Assembly: GCF_000281715.2 (NCBI RefSeq)
Contig: NZ_CP124576.1
Coordinates: 2,611,501-2,675,500 of the forward strand
Source: Sphingobium sp. AP49
GTDB taxonomy: Bacteria > Pseudomonadota > Alphaproteobacteria > Sphingomonadales > Sphingomonadaceae
Direction of reading: 5' to 3'
DNA: 64,000 bases
In this document: positions 46,426 through 56,606 of the stretch, piece after piece
How the letters are laid out: each line of letters starts with the position of its first letter
How positions within the stretch are numbered: the first letter of the stretch is position 1
Made by a program: the position numbers and the translations under genes
The notes under the pieces: generated by a model
Seen by the model: only the letters and a program-made list of their open reading frames with translations
Databases searched by the model: none
What the model was told of the DNA's origin: nothing

Positions 46426-48585
46426 TCAATAGTCCAGTTCCAGCATCAAGGTTCCAAAGGGCGGGATGGTTATGTTCGCCCATCCTTCCTCATCGGCCTC
46501 GACCACCCCCATATTGCCGGCGCCACTGCCGCCATATTCGCCTGCATCCGTATTGAGTATCTCGCGCCAGCGCCCGCCGGCCGGCAACCGCATGCGATAG
46601 CCGTGGCGCAGCACCGGCGTGAAATGGCTGATGACGACGATCGGGGCATAGCCCGGCGCGCGTCGCTGCCAGGCGAAGACCGAGTCCGCGGCGCCATCCA
46701 CCAGCACCCATTCAAACCCTTCCGCCTCGCAATCGCGCGCATGCAGCGCCGGGCGTGAGCGGTAGAGATGGTTGAGGTCGCCGACCAGCAGTTGCACGCC
46801 ATGATGGGGCGCATGATCGAGCAAGTGCCAGTCCAGCGCCCGCTCCTCGCTCCACTCCGCCCGCTGCGCGAATTCCTGCCCCATGAACAATAGTTTCTTG
46901 CCGGGATAGCCCCACATGAAGGCATAATAAGCGCGCAGCGTCGCGAATTTCTGCCAATCGTCGCCGGCCATCTTGTGCAGCATCGACGATTTGCCATGCA
47001 CCACCTCGTCATGGCTCAGCGCCAGCACGAAATTCTCGGTAAAAGCATAGAGAAGGCCAAAGGTGATGTCGTCATGATGATGCTTCCGATGCACCGGCTC
47101 GCGCGCCAGATAGCGCAGCGTGTCGTGCATGAAGCCCATATTCCACTTGAAGCCGAAGCCCAGACCGCCTCGATCGACGGGCGCCGATACTTTGGGCCAG
47201 CTGGTTGATTCCTCGGCAATGGTCATTATCCCGCCATGGGTACCATATAATGCCTTGTTCATCTTCTGCAGGAAGGTCACCGCCTCGACATTCTCGCGCC
47301 CGCCATGGTCGTTGGGTATCCATTCCCCGGCCTTGCGCGAATAATCGAGATACAGCATCGACGCGACCGCATCGACCCGCAGGCCGTCGACATGATAGCG
47401 CTCGGCCCAGAACAGCGCATTATTGGCCAGATATTCCGCCACCTCACGCCGCCCGAAATTATAGATCGCTGTGTTCCAGTCGGGATGGAATCCCTTGCGC
47501 GGATCCGCATGTTCATAGAGCGCCGTCCCGTCGAACTGGGCCAGCCCATGCTCGTCGGTCGGGAAATGCGCCGGCACCCAGTCGATGATGACGCCAACAC
47601 CGGCCCGATGCGCGCCGTCGACGAAGCGGGCGAACCCGGCCGGATCGCCGAACCGCGCAGTCGGCGCATACAGACCCAGCGTCTGATAGCCCCAGCTTGG
47701 ATCATAGGGAAATTCGCTGATCGGCAGAAATTCGATATGGGTGAAGCCCATGCCGACAACATAGGGAATCAGCCGCTCGGCAAGCGCATCCCAATGCAGG
47801 AAGTCGCCATGTTCGTCGCGCTGCCATGACCCGGCATGGACCTCGTAGATGGAAATGGGCTGGCGTCGTGCATCTGCCTTTTCCCAATGCGCCCGGTGGC
47901 GCGCATCGCCCCACTCATGCGCGGGTGGACCGGCGACGATGGATGCGGTGGATGGCCGCAGTTCAGACCGGAAGGCGTAGGGATCGGCCTTCAGCGGCAG
48001 CACGACACCGTCCGGCCCGACGATCTCGAACTTATAGGGGTGGCCGATGCCGACTTCGGGCAGGAAGATTTCCCACACGCCCGCATCCTGCCGGTGCCGC
48101 ATCGCCGCGCGCCGCCCGTCCCAGCGGTTGAAGTCGCCGACCACCGACACGCGCCGGGCATTGGGTGCCCAGACCGCAAAATGGGTGCCGGCGACCCCTT
48201 CATGCTCCATCGGGTGGGCGCCCAGCTTCTCGAACAGCCGCTTATGGGATCCTTCGGCGAAATAATAATCATCCATCGGCCCCAACACCGGGCCAAAGCC
48301 ATAGGGATCGATCGTCGCATAGCTGCCGCCATCGGCATAATGCGCCTCATAGCGCAATGGCTGACGCTTGCGGACCTTGACCTTACCCTCGAACAGCCCG
48401 TCGGGATGGACGCGCGCCAGTTCGCCAACCGGCTTGCCGTCCAGCGTCTGTGCGCTGACGCTGACCGCATCGGGCAGCATGACGCGGGCGGTAAAACCGG
48501 GATCAGCCGGATGCACGCCAAGCGTCGCGAAGGGATCGGCATCCCGCCCTTCGACCAGCCGGTCGATCTGCTCCGGCGTCAGCAC
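46426..48585 (-). CDS. glgB: 1,4-alpha-glucan branching enzyme GlgB
   Basis: This 719-residue GH13 enzyme introduces alpha-1,6 branches into glycogen. It has an N-terminal GlgB domain ([21 protein letters not shown]), a CBM48 domain ([20 protein letters not shown]) and the barrel with nucleophile Asp in [15 protein letters not shown], Glu in [11 protein letters not shown] and Asp in [10 protein letters not shown]. Length is that of standard GlgB. It follows glgP by 39 bases. Confidence 0.96.
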   Translation of the reverse strand: MLTPEQIDRLVEGRDADPFATLGVHPADPGFTARVMLPDAVSVSAQTLDGKPVGELARVHPDGLFEGKVKVRKRQPLRYEAHYADGGSYATIDPYGFGPVLGPMDDYYFAEGSHKRLFEKLGAHPMEHEGVAGTHFAVWAPNARRVSVVGDFNRWDGRRAAMRHRQDAGVWEIFLPEVGIGHPYKFEIVGPDGVVLPLKADPYAFRSELRPSTASIVAGPPAHEWGDARHRAHWEKADARRQPISIYEVHAGSWQRDEHGDFLHWDALAERLIPYVVGMGFTHIEFLPISEFPYDPSWGYQTLGLYAPTARFGDPAGFARFVDGAHRAGVGVIIDWVPAHFPTDEHGLAQFDGTALYEHADPRKGFHPDWNTAIYNFGRREVAEYLANNALFWAERYHVDGLRVDAVASMLYLDYSRKAGEWIPNDHGGRENVEAVTFLQKMNKALYGTHGGIMTIAEESTSWPKVSAPVDRGGLGFGFKWNMGFMHDTLRYLAREPVHRKHHHDDITFGLLYAFTENFVLALSHDEVVHGKSSMLHKMAGDDWQKFATLRAYYAFMWGYPGKKLLFMGQEFAQRAEWSEERALDWHLLDHAPHHGVQLLVGDLNHLYRSRPALHARDCEAEGFEWVLVDGAADSVFAWQRRAPGYAPIVVISHFTPVLRHGYRMRLPAGGRWREILNTDAGEYGGSGAGNMGVVEADEEGWANITIPPFGTLMLELDY

Positions 48586-48624
48586 GCTCCTATCTCCCGT
48601 CTCCGCCGATTGCGGCCATTCCTA

Positions 48625-51090
48625 TCATCCCATCTTCCAGATATCGGCGGCATATTCCCGGATCGTCCGGTCGGATGAGAACCAACCCATCCGCGCGACA
48701 TTGTGGATCGCCTTCTTTGCCCAAAGGGCCTGATCCTGCCAGATCGTATCGACCTGGCGCTGGGCCGCTGCATAGCTGTCGAAATCCGCCGCCACCATGA
48801 ACCAGTCATGGTCGTAAATGCCCTGGATCAGATCCTTGTACCGATTGGGATCGTCTGGCGAGAAGACGCCGCTGGCGATCGCATTGAGCGCCTGGCTGAG
48901 TTCCCGGCTCTGTTCGATCACGTCACGCGGGTTATAGCCTTCCGCCCGACGCTGGTTCACCTCCGCCGCGGTCAAGCCGAAGATCATGATATTCTCTTCA
49001 CCGACATGGTCGCGCATCTCGACATTGGCACCGTCCAGCGTGCCGATGGTCAGCGCGCCATTGACCGCGAACTTCATGTTGCCGGTGCCCGACGCCTCCA
49101 TGCCGGCGGTCGATATCTGTTCCGACAGGTCGGCCGCCGGGATCATCATCTCGGCCATGGAGACATTGTAATTGGGCACGAACTGCACCTTGAGCAGCCC
49201 CTGCACCGACGGATCATGATTGACCGCGCGGGCGACATCGCCCGCCAGCTTTATGATCAGTTTGGCATTATGGTAGCTGGGCGCCGCCTTGCCACCGAAC
49301 AGCTTGACCCGGGGCACCCAGGTCTTTTCCGGATGCGACCGGATCTGGTCATAGAGCGCCACCGCTTCGATGATGTTGAGCAGTTGGCGCTTATATTCGT
49401 GAATGCGTTTGATCTGGATGTCGAACAGCGCGTCCGCGTCGATCCGGGCATTGATCCGCTTGCGCAGCAGGTCGGCGAGCGCGACCTTGTTCGCCCGCTT
49501 GACCACCAGAAACCGTTCCTGAAACGCCGTGTCGTCGGCGAAATTGTCAAGCTCTCGCAGCGCTTCGGCATCGTCCATGAAGCGATCGCCGATCGCCTCG
49601 CGGATCAGCTCGAACAGGCCGTGATTGCACTGCATCAGCCAGCGGCGGAAGGTGACGCCGTTGGTCTTGTTGTTGATGCGCGTCGGGTAGAGCTTGTGCA
49701 GGTCGGCAAAGACCGTGACCTTCATCAGGTCGGTGTGCAGCGCCGATACGCCATTGACGCTATGTGATCCGGCAAAGGCAAGATTGCCCATCCGCACCCG
49801 TCGCTCGCCGCCCTCGTCGATCAACGATATCGTGCCGATTCCTCGGTCGTCGAACTGACCCGATCGCCGCGCCTCGCCCAGCAGCCGGCTATTGACCGCA
49901 TAGACGATCTGCATGTGGCGGGGCAGCAGCCGCTCGAACAAAGGGATCGGCCAGCTTTCCAGCGCCTCCGGCAACAAGGTGTGGTTGGTATAGCTGAACG
50001 TCCGGCGGGTAATGTCCCACCCCTCGTCGAAATCCAGTCCATGCTCGTCGAGCAGGATACGCATCAGTTCCGCCACGGCGACCGCCGGATGGGTATCGTT
50101 GAGCTGGATCGCCGCCTTGTCCGGCAGCGTCTGGATGCTGCCGAAATATTGCATATGCCGGCGGACAATGTCCTGCAGCGAGGCCGATGAGAAGAAATAT
50201 TCCTGCCGCAACCGCAACTCCTGCCCCGCCGGCGAGCTGTCGGCGGGATAGAGCACGCGGGTCAGCGCCTCGGCTCGGTTGCTTTCGGACAGCGCGCCCA
50301 GATGGTCGCCGGCATTGAACTTGTCGAGCAATATCGGGTCGATCGGCTGCGCCTCCCACAGGCGCAGCGTGTTGACCCGCTTGCCGCGCCAGCCGGCGAT
50401 CGGCGTGTCATAGGGGGTGGCGATCACCCGTTCCGCCGGACGCCAATTCATCTGGTGCGGCCCGCAATCCTCGCACTCGGCCGGGTCGACGCGCCCGCCG
50501 AAACCGACTTCATAGCTCGCCTCGCGCCGCTCGAACTCCCAGGGATTGCCATGTGCCAGCCAGTTTTCTGGCAATTCCACCTGCCAGCCGTCGCTGATCT
50601 CCTGCCGGAACATGCCGTTCACATAGCGTATGCCATAGCCATAGGCGGGGATATCGACCGTCGCCATGCTTTCCATGAAGCAGGCCGCCAGCCGTCCCAG
50701 GCCGCCATTGCCCAGCGCCGCATCGGGCTCCAGCGCGGCGATCAGGTCCAGATCGACACCCAGAGAATCCAGTGCGGCCTGCAGATCGTCCAGCATTTCC
50801 ATATTGGATGCCGCATCGCGCATCAGACGGCCGATCAGGAACTCCAGGCTCAGATAATAGACCCGGCGCCCCTGTTCCTCATAGGTCTTGTGGGTGGACT
50901 CGATCCAGGCGTCGATCACCCGGTCGCGGATGGAGAGGATGACGGCATGCAGCCAGTCGTGCGGCTTGGCAGCCTTGGCATCCTTGCCGATGCGATAGGT
51001 CAATCGCTCGACAATCTCATGCGCCAGGACCTCGGGATCGACCTGCCGCGGCGCCGGCTTGGGAAGCTTCGTCTCGCCCTTGAGATTCAT
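48625..51090 (-). CDS. glgP: Glycogen phosphorylase GlgP
   Basis: This 821-residue enzyme releases glucose-1-phosphate from glycogen chain ends with pyridoxal phosphate as cofactor. Family words are EPDAALGNGGLGRLAACFMES, the active-site segment TNHTLLPEALESWP and the cofactor region SGTGNMKFAVNGALTIGTLD with the PLP Lys. ATG 51090 was chosen because GGGGGATC lies upstream; the longer frame to 51156 lacks family match. It is the first gene of the glycogen operon, so breakdown and synthesis genes share one transcript. Confidence 0.95.
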   Translation of the reverse strand: MNLKGETKLPKPAPRQVDPEVLAHEIVERLTYRIGKDAKAAKPHDWLHAVILSIRDRVIDAWIESTHKTYEEQGRRVYYLSLEFLIGRLMRDAASNMEMLDDLQAALDSLGVDLDLIAALEPDAALGNGGLGRLAACFMESMATVDIPAYGYGIRYVNGMFRQEISDGWQVELPENWLAHGNPWEFERREASYEVGFGGRVDPAECEDCGPHQMNWRPAERVIATPYDTPIAGWRGKRVNTLRLWEAQPIDPILLDKFNAGDHLGALSESNRAEALTRVLYPADSSPAGQELRLRQEYFFSSASLQDIVRRHMQYFGSIQTLPDKAAIQLNDTHPAVAVAELMRILLDEHGLDFDEGWDITRRTFSYTNHTLLPEALESWPIPLFERLLPRHMQIVYAVNSRLLGEARRSGQFDDRGIGTISLIDEGGERRVRMGNLAFAGSHSVNGVSALHTDLMKVTVFADLHKLYPTRINNKTNGVTFRRWLMQCNHGLFELIREAIGDRFMDDAEALRELDNFADDTAFQERFLVVKRANKVALADLLRKRINARIDADALFDIQIKRIHEYKRQLLNIIEAVALYDQIRSHPEKTWVPRVKLFGGKAAPSYHNAKLIIKLAGDVARAVNHDPSVQGLLKVQFVPNYNVSMAEMMIPAADLSEQISTAGMEASGTGNMKFAVNGALTIGTLDGANVEMRDHVGEENIMIFGLTAAEVNQRRAEGYNPRDVIEQSRELSQALNAIASGVFSPDDPNRYKDLIQGIYDHDWFMVAADFDSYAAAQRQVDTIWQDQALWAKKAIHNVARMGWFSSDRTIREYAADIWKMG

Positions 51091-51210
51091 GGCCGGGATC
51101 CCCCTATATGAGTCACAGGCGATGATGGCACAGCGCGCTTCGCCATGCCAATCCATTTTTTGCAGCGCAACATGAGCTATTCCGCGTCTTTTCAGCGCGC
51201 TTCGCAGCGA

Positions 51211-52416
51211 TCAGGCGCGGCCCCGGCGCTCGATGATGGCGCCTCCGATACCGGCGCGCAGTTCCGCCCGGACCGGATGAGTGCTGGACGGCAGATGCTG
51301 GGTCATAAACAAGCCGATCAGCCGCTCGACCGGATCGATGAAGAAATAGGTCGAGAACACCCCGCCCCAATAAAATTGCTGGTTCGCCAGCGTCATAGCA
51401 AAGCCCAGGCCAAAACCGACGCCACTATAGTCGGCTTCGCTGAACATCGCCTGCGACATGCTGGCCAGATCGCCGCCGCCTGGCAGATGATTGGTCCGCA
51501 TCTGCGCCACCGTTTCGGGCTGCAACAGCCGCATGCCGTCCAGTTCGCCGCCCCGCAGCAGCATCCGGGCAAAGCGATGATAGTCGGCCGTCGAGGAGAT
51601 CAGCCCGCCCCCGCCCGATCGGAAGCGCAGCTTGCGTCGCCAGCTGCTGCGCGCGCCGCGATCCTTGAGCTTCAACCGATCGCCCTCCAGCCGCCAGGCA
51701 TCGGTCAGACGATCGATCCGGTCCGCCGGAATGGTGAAGAACGTGTCCTGCATGCCGAGCGGCGCAAAGATTTGCTCGCGATAATGGCGCTCCAGATCCT
51801 GCCCCGCCAACCGCTCGACAATCACGCCCAGCACATCGGTCGACACGCCGTAATTCCAGCGCTCGCCTGGCGAGAATTCCAGCGGCAGGCCGGCCAGCGC
51901 CGCGATGAACTCGTCCGAAGACCGCTTCTGCTGAAACTCGTCCAGCCCCAGTTCTCGATAGCGCGCATCCACCTGCGTCTGCTTCTGCAGCCCATAGGTC
52001 AGGCCCGATGTGTGGCGCAGCAGGTCGATCATCCGCATCGGCCGCGCCAGCCGCCTCGCCCCGTCTGCGCCGACGCGCAGATCCGCAAATTCGGGTAATA
52101 TGTCGGTCACCGGATCGTCCAGCGCCACCTTGCCCTGTTCGACCAATCGCATGAAGGCGACGCTGGTGACCGGCTTGGTCATGGAGGCGATGCGGAACAG
52201 CGCATCGGCTCGCAACGGCTCGCCGGTCGCGCGCGCCTGCCCGCGGCTGACCGACAGCAACGGCACCTCGTCGCGCGACACCAGCATCTGCATATGGGGC
52301 AATTTGCCGCTCTGCACATAGGTCCGGTCCAGATGATCGACCAGCGCATCCAGCCGATCGGGGTCCATCCCCGCCGCGCGCGCCGCCGCAGCATCCGTTA
52401 CCTTCGCTGTCGCCAT
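51211..52416 (-). CDS. Class C beta-lactamase-fold serine hydrolase (family VIII esterase-like)
   Basis: This 401-residue protein has the S-x-x-K nucleophile motif in IASMTKPVTS, the Tyr motif YGVS in WNYGVSTDVLG and WGGVFSTYFFIDP near the end. This combination is typical of family VIII carboxylesterases (EstB-like) rather than true beta-lactamases. No clear signal peptide is present, so a cytoplasmic esterase is likely. ATG 52416 was chosen because AGGAG lies six bases upstream; an ATG 15 bases earlier lacks this. It is divergent from the FecI sigma gene. Confidence 0.88.
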   Translation of the reverse strand: MATAKVTDAAAARAAGMDPDRLDALVDHLDRTYVQSGKLPHMQMLVSRDEVPLLSVSRGQARATGEPLRADALFRIASMTKPVTSVAFMRLVEQGKVALDDPVTDILPEFADLRVGADGARRLARPMRMIDLLRHTSGLTYGLQKQTQVDARYRELGLDEFQQKRSSDEFIAALAGLPLEFSPGERWNYGVSTDVLGVIVERLAGQDLERHYREQIFAPLGMQDTFFTIPADRIDRLTDAWRLEGDRLKLKDRGARSSWRRKLRFRSGGGGLISSTADYHRFARMLLRGGELDGMRLLQPETVAQMRTNHLPGGGDLASMSQAMFSEADYSGVGFGLGFAMTLANQQFYWGGVFSTYFFIDPVERLIGLFMTQHLPSSTHPVRAELRAGIGGAIIERRGRA

Positions 52417-52574
52417 GTCCGCTCCTGCCATAGGCGGAACGAGCTAGAGCAAGCCGCACGCCAGGTAAATGATTTCGGGCCATGACCGGTCGATCCGCGC
52501 CTTGCCATTGCCAAGACCCCATCCATCCCTCTATGGCAACCCGCCTGATCGCCAATACCGGACGCACCACAGGC

Positions 52575-53087
52575 ATGGCCACGGGCCTTTCTGCTATCTT
52601 CTTCCAGAACCGCGCTGCCCTGCTGCGCTTCCTGCGTGCGCGCGGGGCCGGCGAGGATGCAGAGGATCTGTTGCAGGACATGTGGATGAAGCTGGAGGCC
52701 AAGGATCTTGGCCCGGTCGCCGATCCGCTGCCCTATCTCTACCGCATGGCCAATAATCTGATGCTCGACCGCTATCGCTCCGCCACCCGGCGCGAACGGC
52801 GCGAACAGGACTGGGCCGAAGGGGCCGGCGGCGTGATGGCCGACCCGAATGACGACCTGGCGGTCGACGAACGCATGATCCTCAATCAGCGGCTGGAACA
52901 GGCGCGTGGCATATTGGCCGATCTTGGCCCTCGCGTCGAACTGGTGTTCCGCCGTTTCCGCATAGAGGGGGTCGGCCAGCGGCTGATCGCGGAGGAATTG
53001 GGGGTCAGCCTGACCACGGTCGAAAAGGATCTTCAGAAGGCCTATCGGGCGATGCTCGCGCTCAAGCAAAGTCTGGATACGGAATGA
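52575..53087 (+). CDS. FecI-type ECF sigma factor
   Basis: This sigma factor of about 170 residues has region 2 (AALLRFLRARGAGEDAEDLLQ, then PLPYLYRMANNLMLDRYRS) and region 4 (RVELVFRRFRIEGVGQRLIA, then ELGVSLTTVEKDLQKAYRAM). It belongs to the iron-starvation FecI group that is controlled by FecR and a signalling TonB receptor, both of which follow. ATG 52575 is the start that best fits the family; in-frame ATGs at 52533 and 52482 have no better ribosome binding site. Confidence 0.88.
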   Translation: MATGLSAIFFQNRAALLRFLRARGAGEDAEDLLQDMWMKLEAKDLGPVADPLPYLYRMANNLMLDRYRSATRRERREQDWAEGAGGVMADPNDDLAVDERMILNQRLEQARGILADLGPRVELVFRRFRIEGVGQRLIAEELGVSLTTVEKDLQKAYRAMLALKQSLDTE

Positions 53088-53124
53088 GCGGATCGGCGGC
53101 GTCTGGCTCTTCAAGGGGCAAGAA

Positions 53125-54066
53125 ATGAACAGGGCACAGGCCATGATGAATGAGGAGGCGCTCGGGTGGGTGATCCGCACGCGCGATCCCGAATTTGACG
53201 ACTGGGACGCCTTCACCATCTGGCTGGAGGGCGATCCCGCCCGCGCGACCGCCTATGATGCGCTGATGGCGGCGGACGCGGACCTGGCGGACATGGTTCC
53301 GGCAGAACCCGTCGTCATGCCCGTTGCCGCCAATGATGTCGGCGATCGGCGCCCGCTGCGCTGGATCGGCGGCGGCGCGATCGCGGCCGCGCTGGTCGCC
53401 GCCATCTCGGTCGGCCTGCTCAACCGCAGCGATATCTACAGCATCACCACCCGCCCGGGTGAAACGCGCAGCATCGCGCTGGACGACGGCACGAAGATCG
53501 AACTGAACGGCGGCACCACCCTGCGCCTCGATCGCAAGAATCTGCGCTTTGCCGCGCTTGATGCAGGCGAAGCCGCCTTCACCGTGCGCCATGACGCCGC
53601 CGATCCGTTCCGCGTGACCGTGGGCGACGCCGTGTTCGAGGATGCCGGCACCGTCTTCAACATTGTCCATGACGGCGACGCCACCCGCATCGGTGTGTCC
53701 GAAGGCAAGGTCATCTACAATCCGCAGGCCGAAGCCATCGCCCTGCCTGCCGGCCGTGCGCTCAGCGATGGTGCCGACGGGCTGCGTGTCATGGACGTTG
53801 CCCCACAGGCGGTCGCCAGTTGGCGCCAGGGCCAGCTGATCTACAGCAATGCCGCCGTTGGCGACATTAGCCAGGACATCGCCCGGTCGCTGGGCATCCG
53901 ACTGTCCGTAACCCCCGGCGCCGGCGCATCGCATTTTACCGGCACCATCCGGCTGGAGCGGGATCCTGCCCGATTCTTCGCCACTGCAGCCCCCCTGATG
54001 GGCCTGTCCGCCATCCGACAAGGAAATGGATGGCTGCTGAAGGAAGGGAATGGGCCGCAGAACTGA
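53125..54066 (+). CDS. FecR-type anti-sigma factor/signal transducer
   Basis: This 313-residue inner-membrane protein has an N-terminal sigma-binding domain (EEALGWVIRTRDPEFDDWDAF, then WLEGDPARATAYDAL), one membrane helix (GGGAIAAALVAAISVGLL) and a periplasmic FecR domain (RPGETRSIALDDGTKIELNG, then FTVRHDAADPFRVTVGDAVF). FecR passes the signal from the TonB receptor to FecI. It lies 37 bases after the sigma gene and overlaps the receptor gene by 17 bases. Confidence 0.93.
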   Translation: MNRAQAMMNEEALGWVIRTRDPEFDDWDAFTIWLEGDPARATAYDALMAADADLADMVPAEPVVMPVAANDVGDRRPLRWIGGGAIAAALVAAISVGLLNRSDIYSITTRPGETRSIALDDGTKIELNGGTTLRLDRKNLRFAALDAGEAAFTVRHDAADPFRVTVGDAVFEDAGTVFNIVHDGDATRIGVSEGKVIYNPQAEAIALPAGRALSDGADGLRVMDVAPQAVASWRQGQLIYSNAAVGDISQDIARSLGIRLSVTPGAGASHFTGTIRLERDPARFFATAAPLMGLSAIRQGNGWLLKEGNGPQN

Positions 54067-56494
54067 CGCCCTTTTCGTCACCGCCCTTGCCATCACGGCC
54101 GCATCGCCAGCGCAAGCGGCAGACAGACAGCAAATCGACCTCGCCCCGGGACGCCTGGGCGAGGCGATGGTGGCGCTCGGCCGTCAGACGGGCGCCAGCA
54201 TAGGCATGTCGGACCAGTCGCTGGCCAGCATTCCGACCCCGGCGATCAAGGGCCGCATGTCGACCCGTGATGCACTGGATCGGTTGCTGAAGGGCAGCGG
54301 CGCAAACGCGCGGCGGATTGACGACAGCAGCTGGCGGATCGTCCGTCGCCGGCCCATGCTCACCGGCACGGCGCCGCCCCTGCCGGCGGCCGCACGCCTG
54401 CTGCCCGTCGCGGAAGAAGCGACGGCGGAAATCATCGTCACAGCATCAAAGCGCGATACACCGCTCCCCCGCTATGCCGGCATGGTGGAAGCGGTCGATG
54501 GCGGATTCTTCGCCGCCGCTGACGCCGCCCAGGGCACTGCCGCCATCTTGACCCGCGTCGCCAGCCTCAGTTCGACCCATGCAGGTGCCGGCCGCAACAA
54601 GCTGTTCGTCCGCGCCATCGCCGATTCCGGCGTGGCCGGCCCGACCCAGGCGACGACGGGCCAATATCTGGGCGACATGCGGCTCAACTACGCCGCCCCC
54701 GACCCCGACCTGAAGCTGTACGACGTACGCGGGGTCGAGGTACTGGAAGGCCCCCAGGGCACGCTCTACGGCGCGGGATCGTTGGGCGGTATCATCCGTA
54801 TCGTCCCCAACGCCCCCGACCTTGCGAATTTCGGCGGCCAGATATCGACCGGCCTGTCGGCAACCCAGCATGGCGATCCGGGCGGCGATTTGTCCGCCAT
54901 CCTCAACCTGCCGATCCTGGCCGAGAAGATTGCGCTGCGTGTCGTGGGCTATGGCATGCAGGAAGGCGGCTACATCGACGATGTCCTGCGCGACAAGGAT
55001 GACGTCAACCGCACCCGCACCTATGGTGGGCGTGCGGCCCTGCGCATCGCGCCAAGCGACGACTGGACCATCGATCTCAGCACCGCCTATCAACATATCG
55101 AAGGCGACGACGCCCAATATGCCAGCCGCGAAGTCGGCCGACTGGAGCGGGCGTCCAGCGTCGCGCAGCCCTATTATGCCGACTATGTTCTGGCCAACGC
55201 CCGGATCGAACATCAATGGGACGATCTTCGTTTCGTCTCATCCACGGGCTATGTCCGCAACATCCTGTCCGAAAGCTATGACGCAACCCAGCCAGAGGGC
55301 GCGCCTGCCCTGTTCCGCCAGCGCAACAAGGTCGAGCTATTCTCAACCGAAAATCGGCTGGTGCGCGATCTCGACAATGGCCTGGGCTGGTTGGTCGGCG
55401 CCTCCTATCTCGAAAGCACATCGAGCATCCAGCGCTCGTTGATCAGCTATGGAGCGCTTGCCGCTCCCGCAGTCGAAATCCTGCCCGGCGTACCGCTCTA
55501 TGGCCGCGGTCGCCCTGCTACCGCGACCGGCGTACGCAACCGGATCAAGGAAATTACCCTGTTCGGCGAAGCCTCGTTCGAGCCGTTCAAGGGCCTGGTC
55601 GCCACCCTCGGCGGCCGCCTGACCAACAGCCGCCTGACCGGCGAGGCCATCGACCCGGTTGCCATGCTTTCGGCGGTCGCCGACCTCGCCCGGGTCGAGG
55701 CGCAGGCCGACCGGTCGGAAACCATCTTTCTCCCCTCCGTCTCGCTGCTCAGCGACGCGGTCAAGGGCCTCACCCTCTATGCCCGGTTTGAACAGGGCTT
55801 CCGCCCCGGCGGCCTCGCAGTCGACGACCAGCGCGCCCAATTCTTCCGCAACGATCGTATCTCGACGCTGGAACTGGGGTTCCGTCAGGGCGTTCCGGGG
55901 CGCGATCCAATCGCGATCAGCGGCAATGTCGCCTATACCGACTGGAAGGATATCCAGGCCGATGTCACCGACCGGATCGGCCTGCCCACCACCGCCAATA
56001 TCGGCGATGGACGTATCTATACGGTGGAGGGGCGCCTGACCCTTCGCCCACTGCCAAGCCTGAGCCTCGATGGCAGCATCATCTATAATGATAGCCGCCT
56101 GACCCAGCCGGCCCAGTTCGTGCGGGCGCTGTCATATGAAGGGCGATCGCTGACCCTGCCCAATGTCGCCAATCTGGGCGGTCGGTTGGCTGCCGACTAT
56201 CGCGCGCCGCTGGGCGACGCCATGCGCCTGCATCTATCGGCATCGGCCCGCTATATCGGCAAGTCGCGCCTGGGCGTCGGGCCGATCCTGGGCCGTACCC
56301 AGGGCGACTATGTCGATACCAGCCTGTCGGCTTCGGTAGCGCGCGGCCCGCTCGAACTATCGCTGGCGCTCACCAACATTCTCGACAGCGACGGTAATCG
56401 CTTCTCGCTCGGCACCCCGTTCGACCTGCGCACCGATTATTATACCCCGCTGCGCCCCCGCACGATGCGCCTCGGCCTCGACTTCGCCTTCTAA
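54050..56494 (+). CDS. TonB-dependent receptor with STN signalling domain (FecA-like)
   Basis: This 814-residue receptor has a signal peptide ending near SPAQA, a secretin/TonB short N-terminal (STN) domain (residues about 25-100, IDLAPGRLGEAMVALGRQTG), a plug (AEIIVTASKRD, then VEVLEGPQGTLYGAGSLGG) and a barrel ending in LGLDFAF. The STN domain marks it as a transducer that signals to FecR when ligand binds. The ligand is unknown; siderophores are usual, but sphingomonads use such receptors for many compounds. The gene overlaps fecR by 17 bases. Confidence 0.93.
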   Translation: MGRRTDALFVTALAITAASPAQAADRQQIDLAPGRLGEAMVALGRQTGASIGMSDQSLASIPTPAIKGRMSTRDALDRLLKGSGANARRIDDSSWRIVRRRPMLTGTAPPLPAAARLLPVAEEATAEIIVTASKRDTPLPRYAGMVEAVDGGFFAAADAAQGTAAILTRVASLSSTHAGAGRNKLFVRAIADSGVAGPTQATTGQYLGDMRLNYAAPDPDLKLYDVRGVEVLEGPQGTLYGAGSLGGIIRIVPNAPDLANFGGQISTGLSATQHGDPGGDLSAILNLPILAEKIALRVVGYGMQEGGYIDDVLRDKDDVNRTRTYGGRAALRIAPSDDWTIDLSTAYQHIEGDDAQYASREVGRLERASSVAQPYYADYVLANARIEHQWDDLRFVSSTGYVRNILSESYDATQPEGAPALFRQRNKVELFSTENRLVRDLDNGLGWLVGASYLESTSSIQRSLISYGALAAPAVEILPGVPLYGRGRPATATGVRNRIKEITLFGEASFEPFKGLVATLGGRLTNSRLTGEAIDPVAMLSAVADLARVEAQADRSETIFLPSVSLLSDAVKGLTLYARFEQGFRPGGLAVDDQRAQFFRNDRISTLELGFRQGVPGRDPIAISGNVAYTDWKDIQADVTDRIGLPTTANIGDGRIYTVEGRLTLRPLPSLSLDGSIIYNDSRLTQPAQFVRALSYEGRSLTLPNVANLGGRLAADYRAPLGDAMRLHLSASARYIGKSRLGVGPILGRTQGDYVDTSLSASVARGPLELSLALTNILDSDGNRFSLGTPFDLRTDYYTPLRPRTMRLGLDFAF

Positions 56495-56606
56495 ATCCCC
56501 TCCCGACGCTGCTGCTTCGCATTTTCCCTGACGGGACAGCCCGGACGGTGCCGTCCATGCGGCATGTACGCGCCCATCAAACGGCGTGGCATTCAGAGGA
56601 GACATC

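Noticed and set aside
51211..52416. Class C beta-lactamase (antibiotic resistance)
   Set aside because: SxxK and YxS are present, but the WGG-type end motif and lack of a signal peptide fit family VIII esterases.
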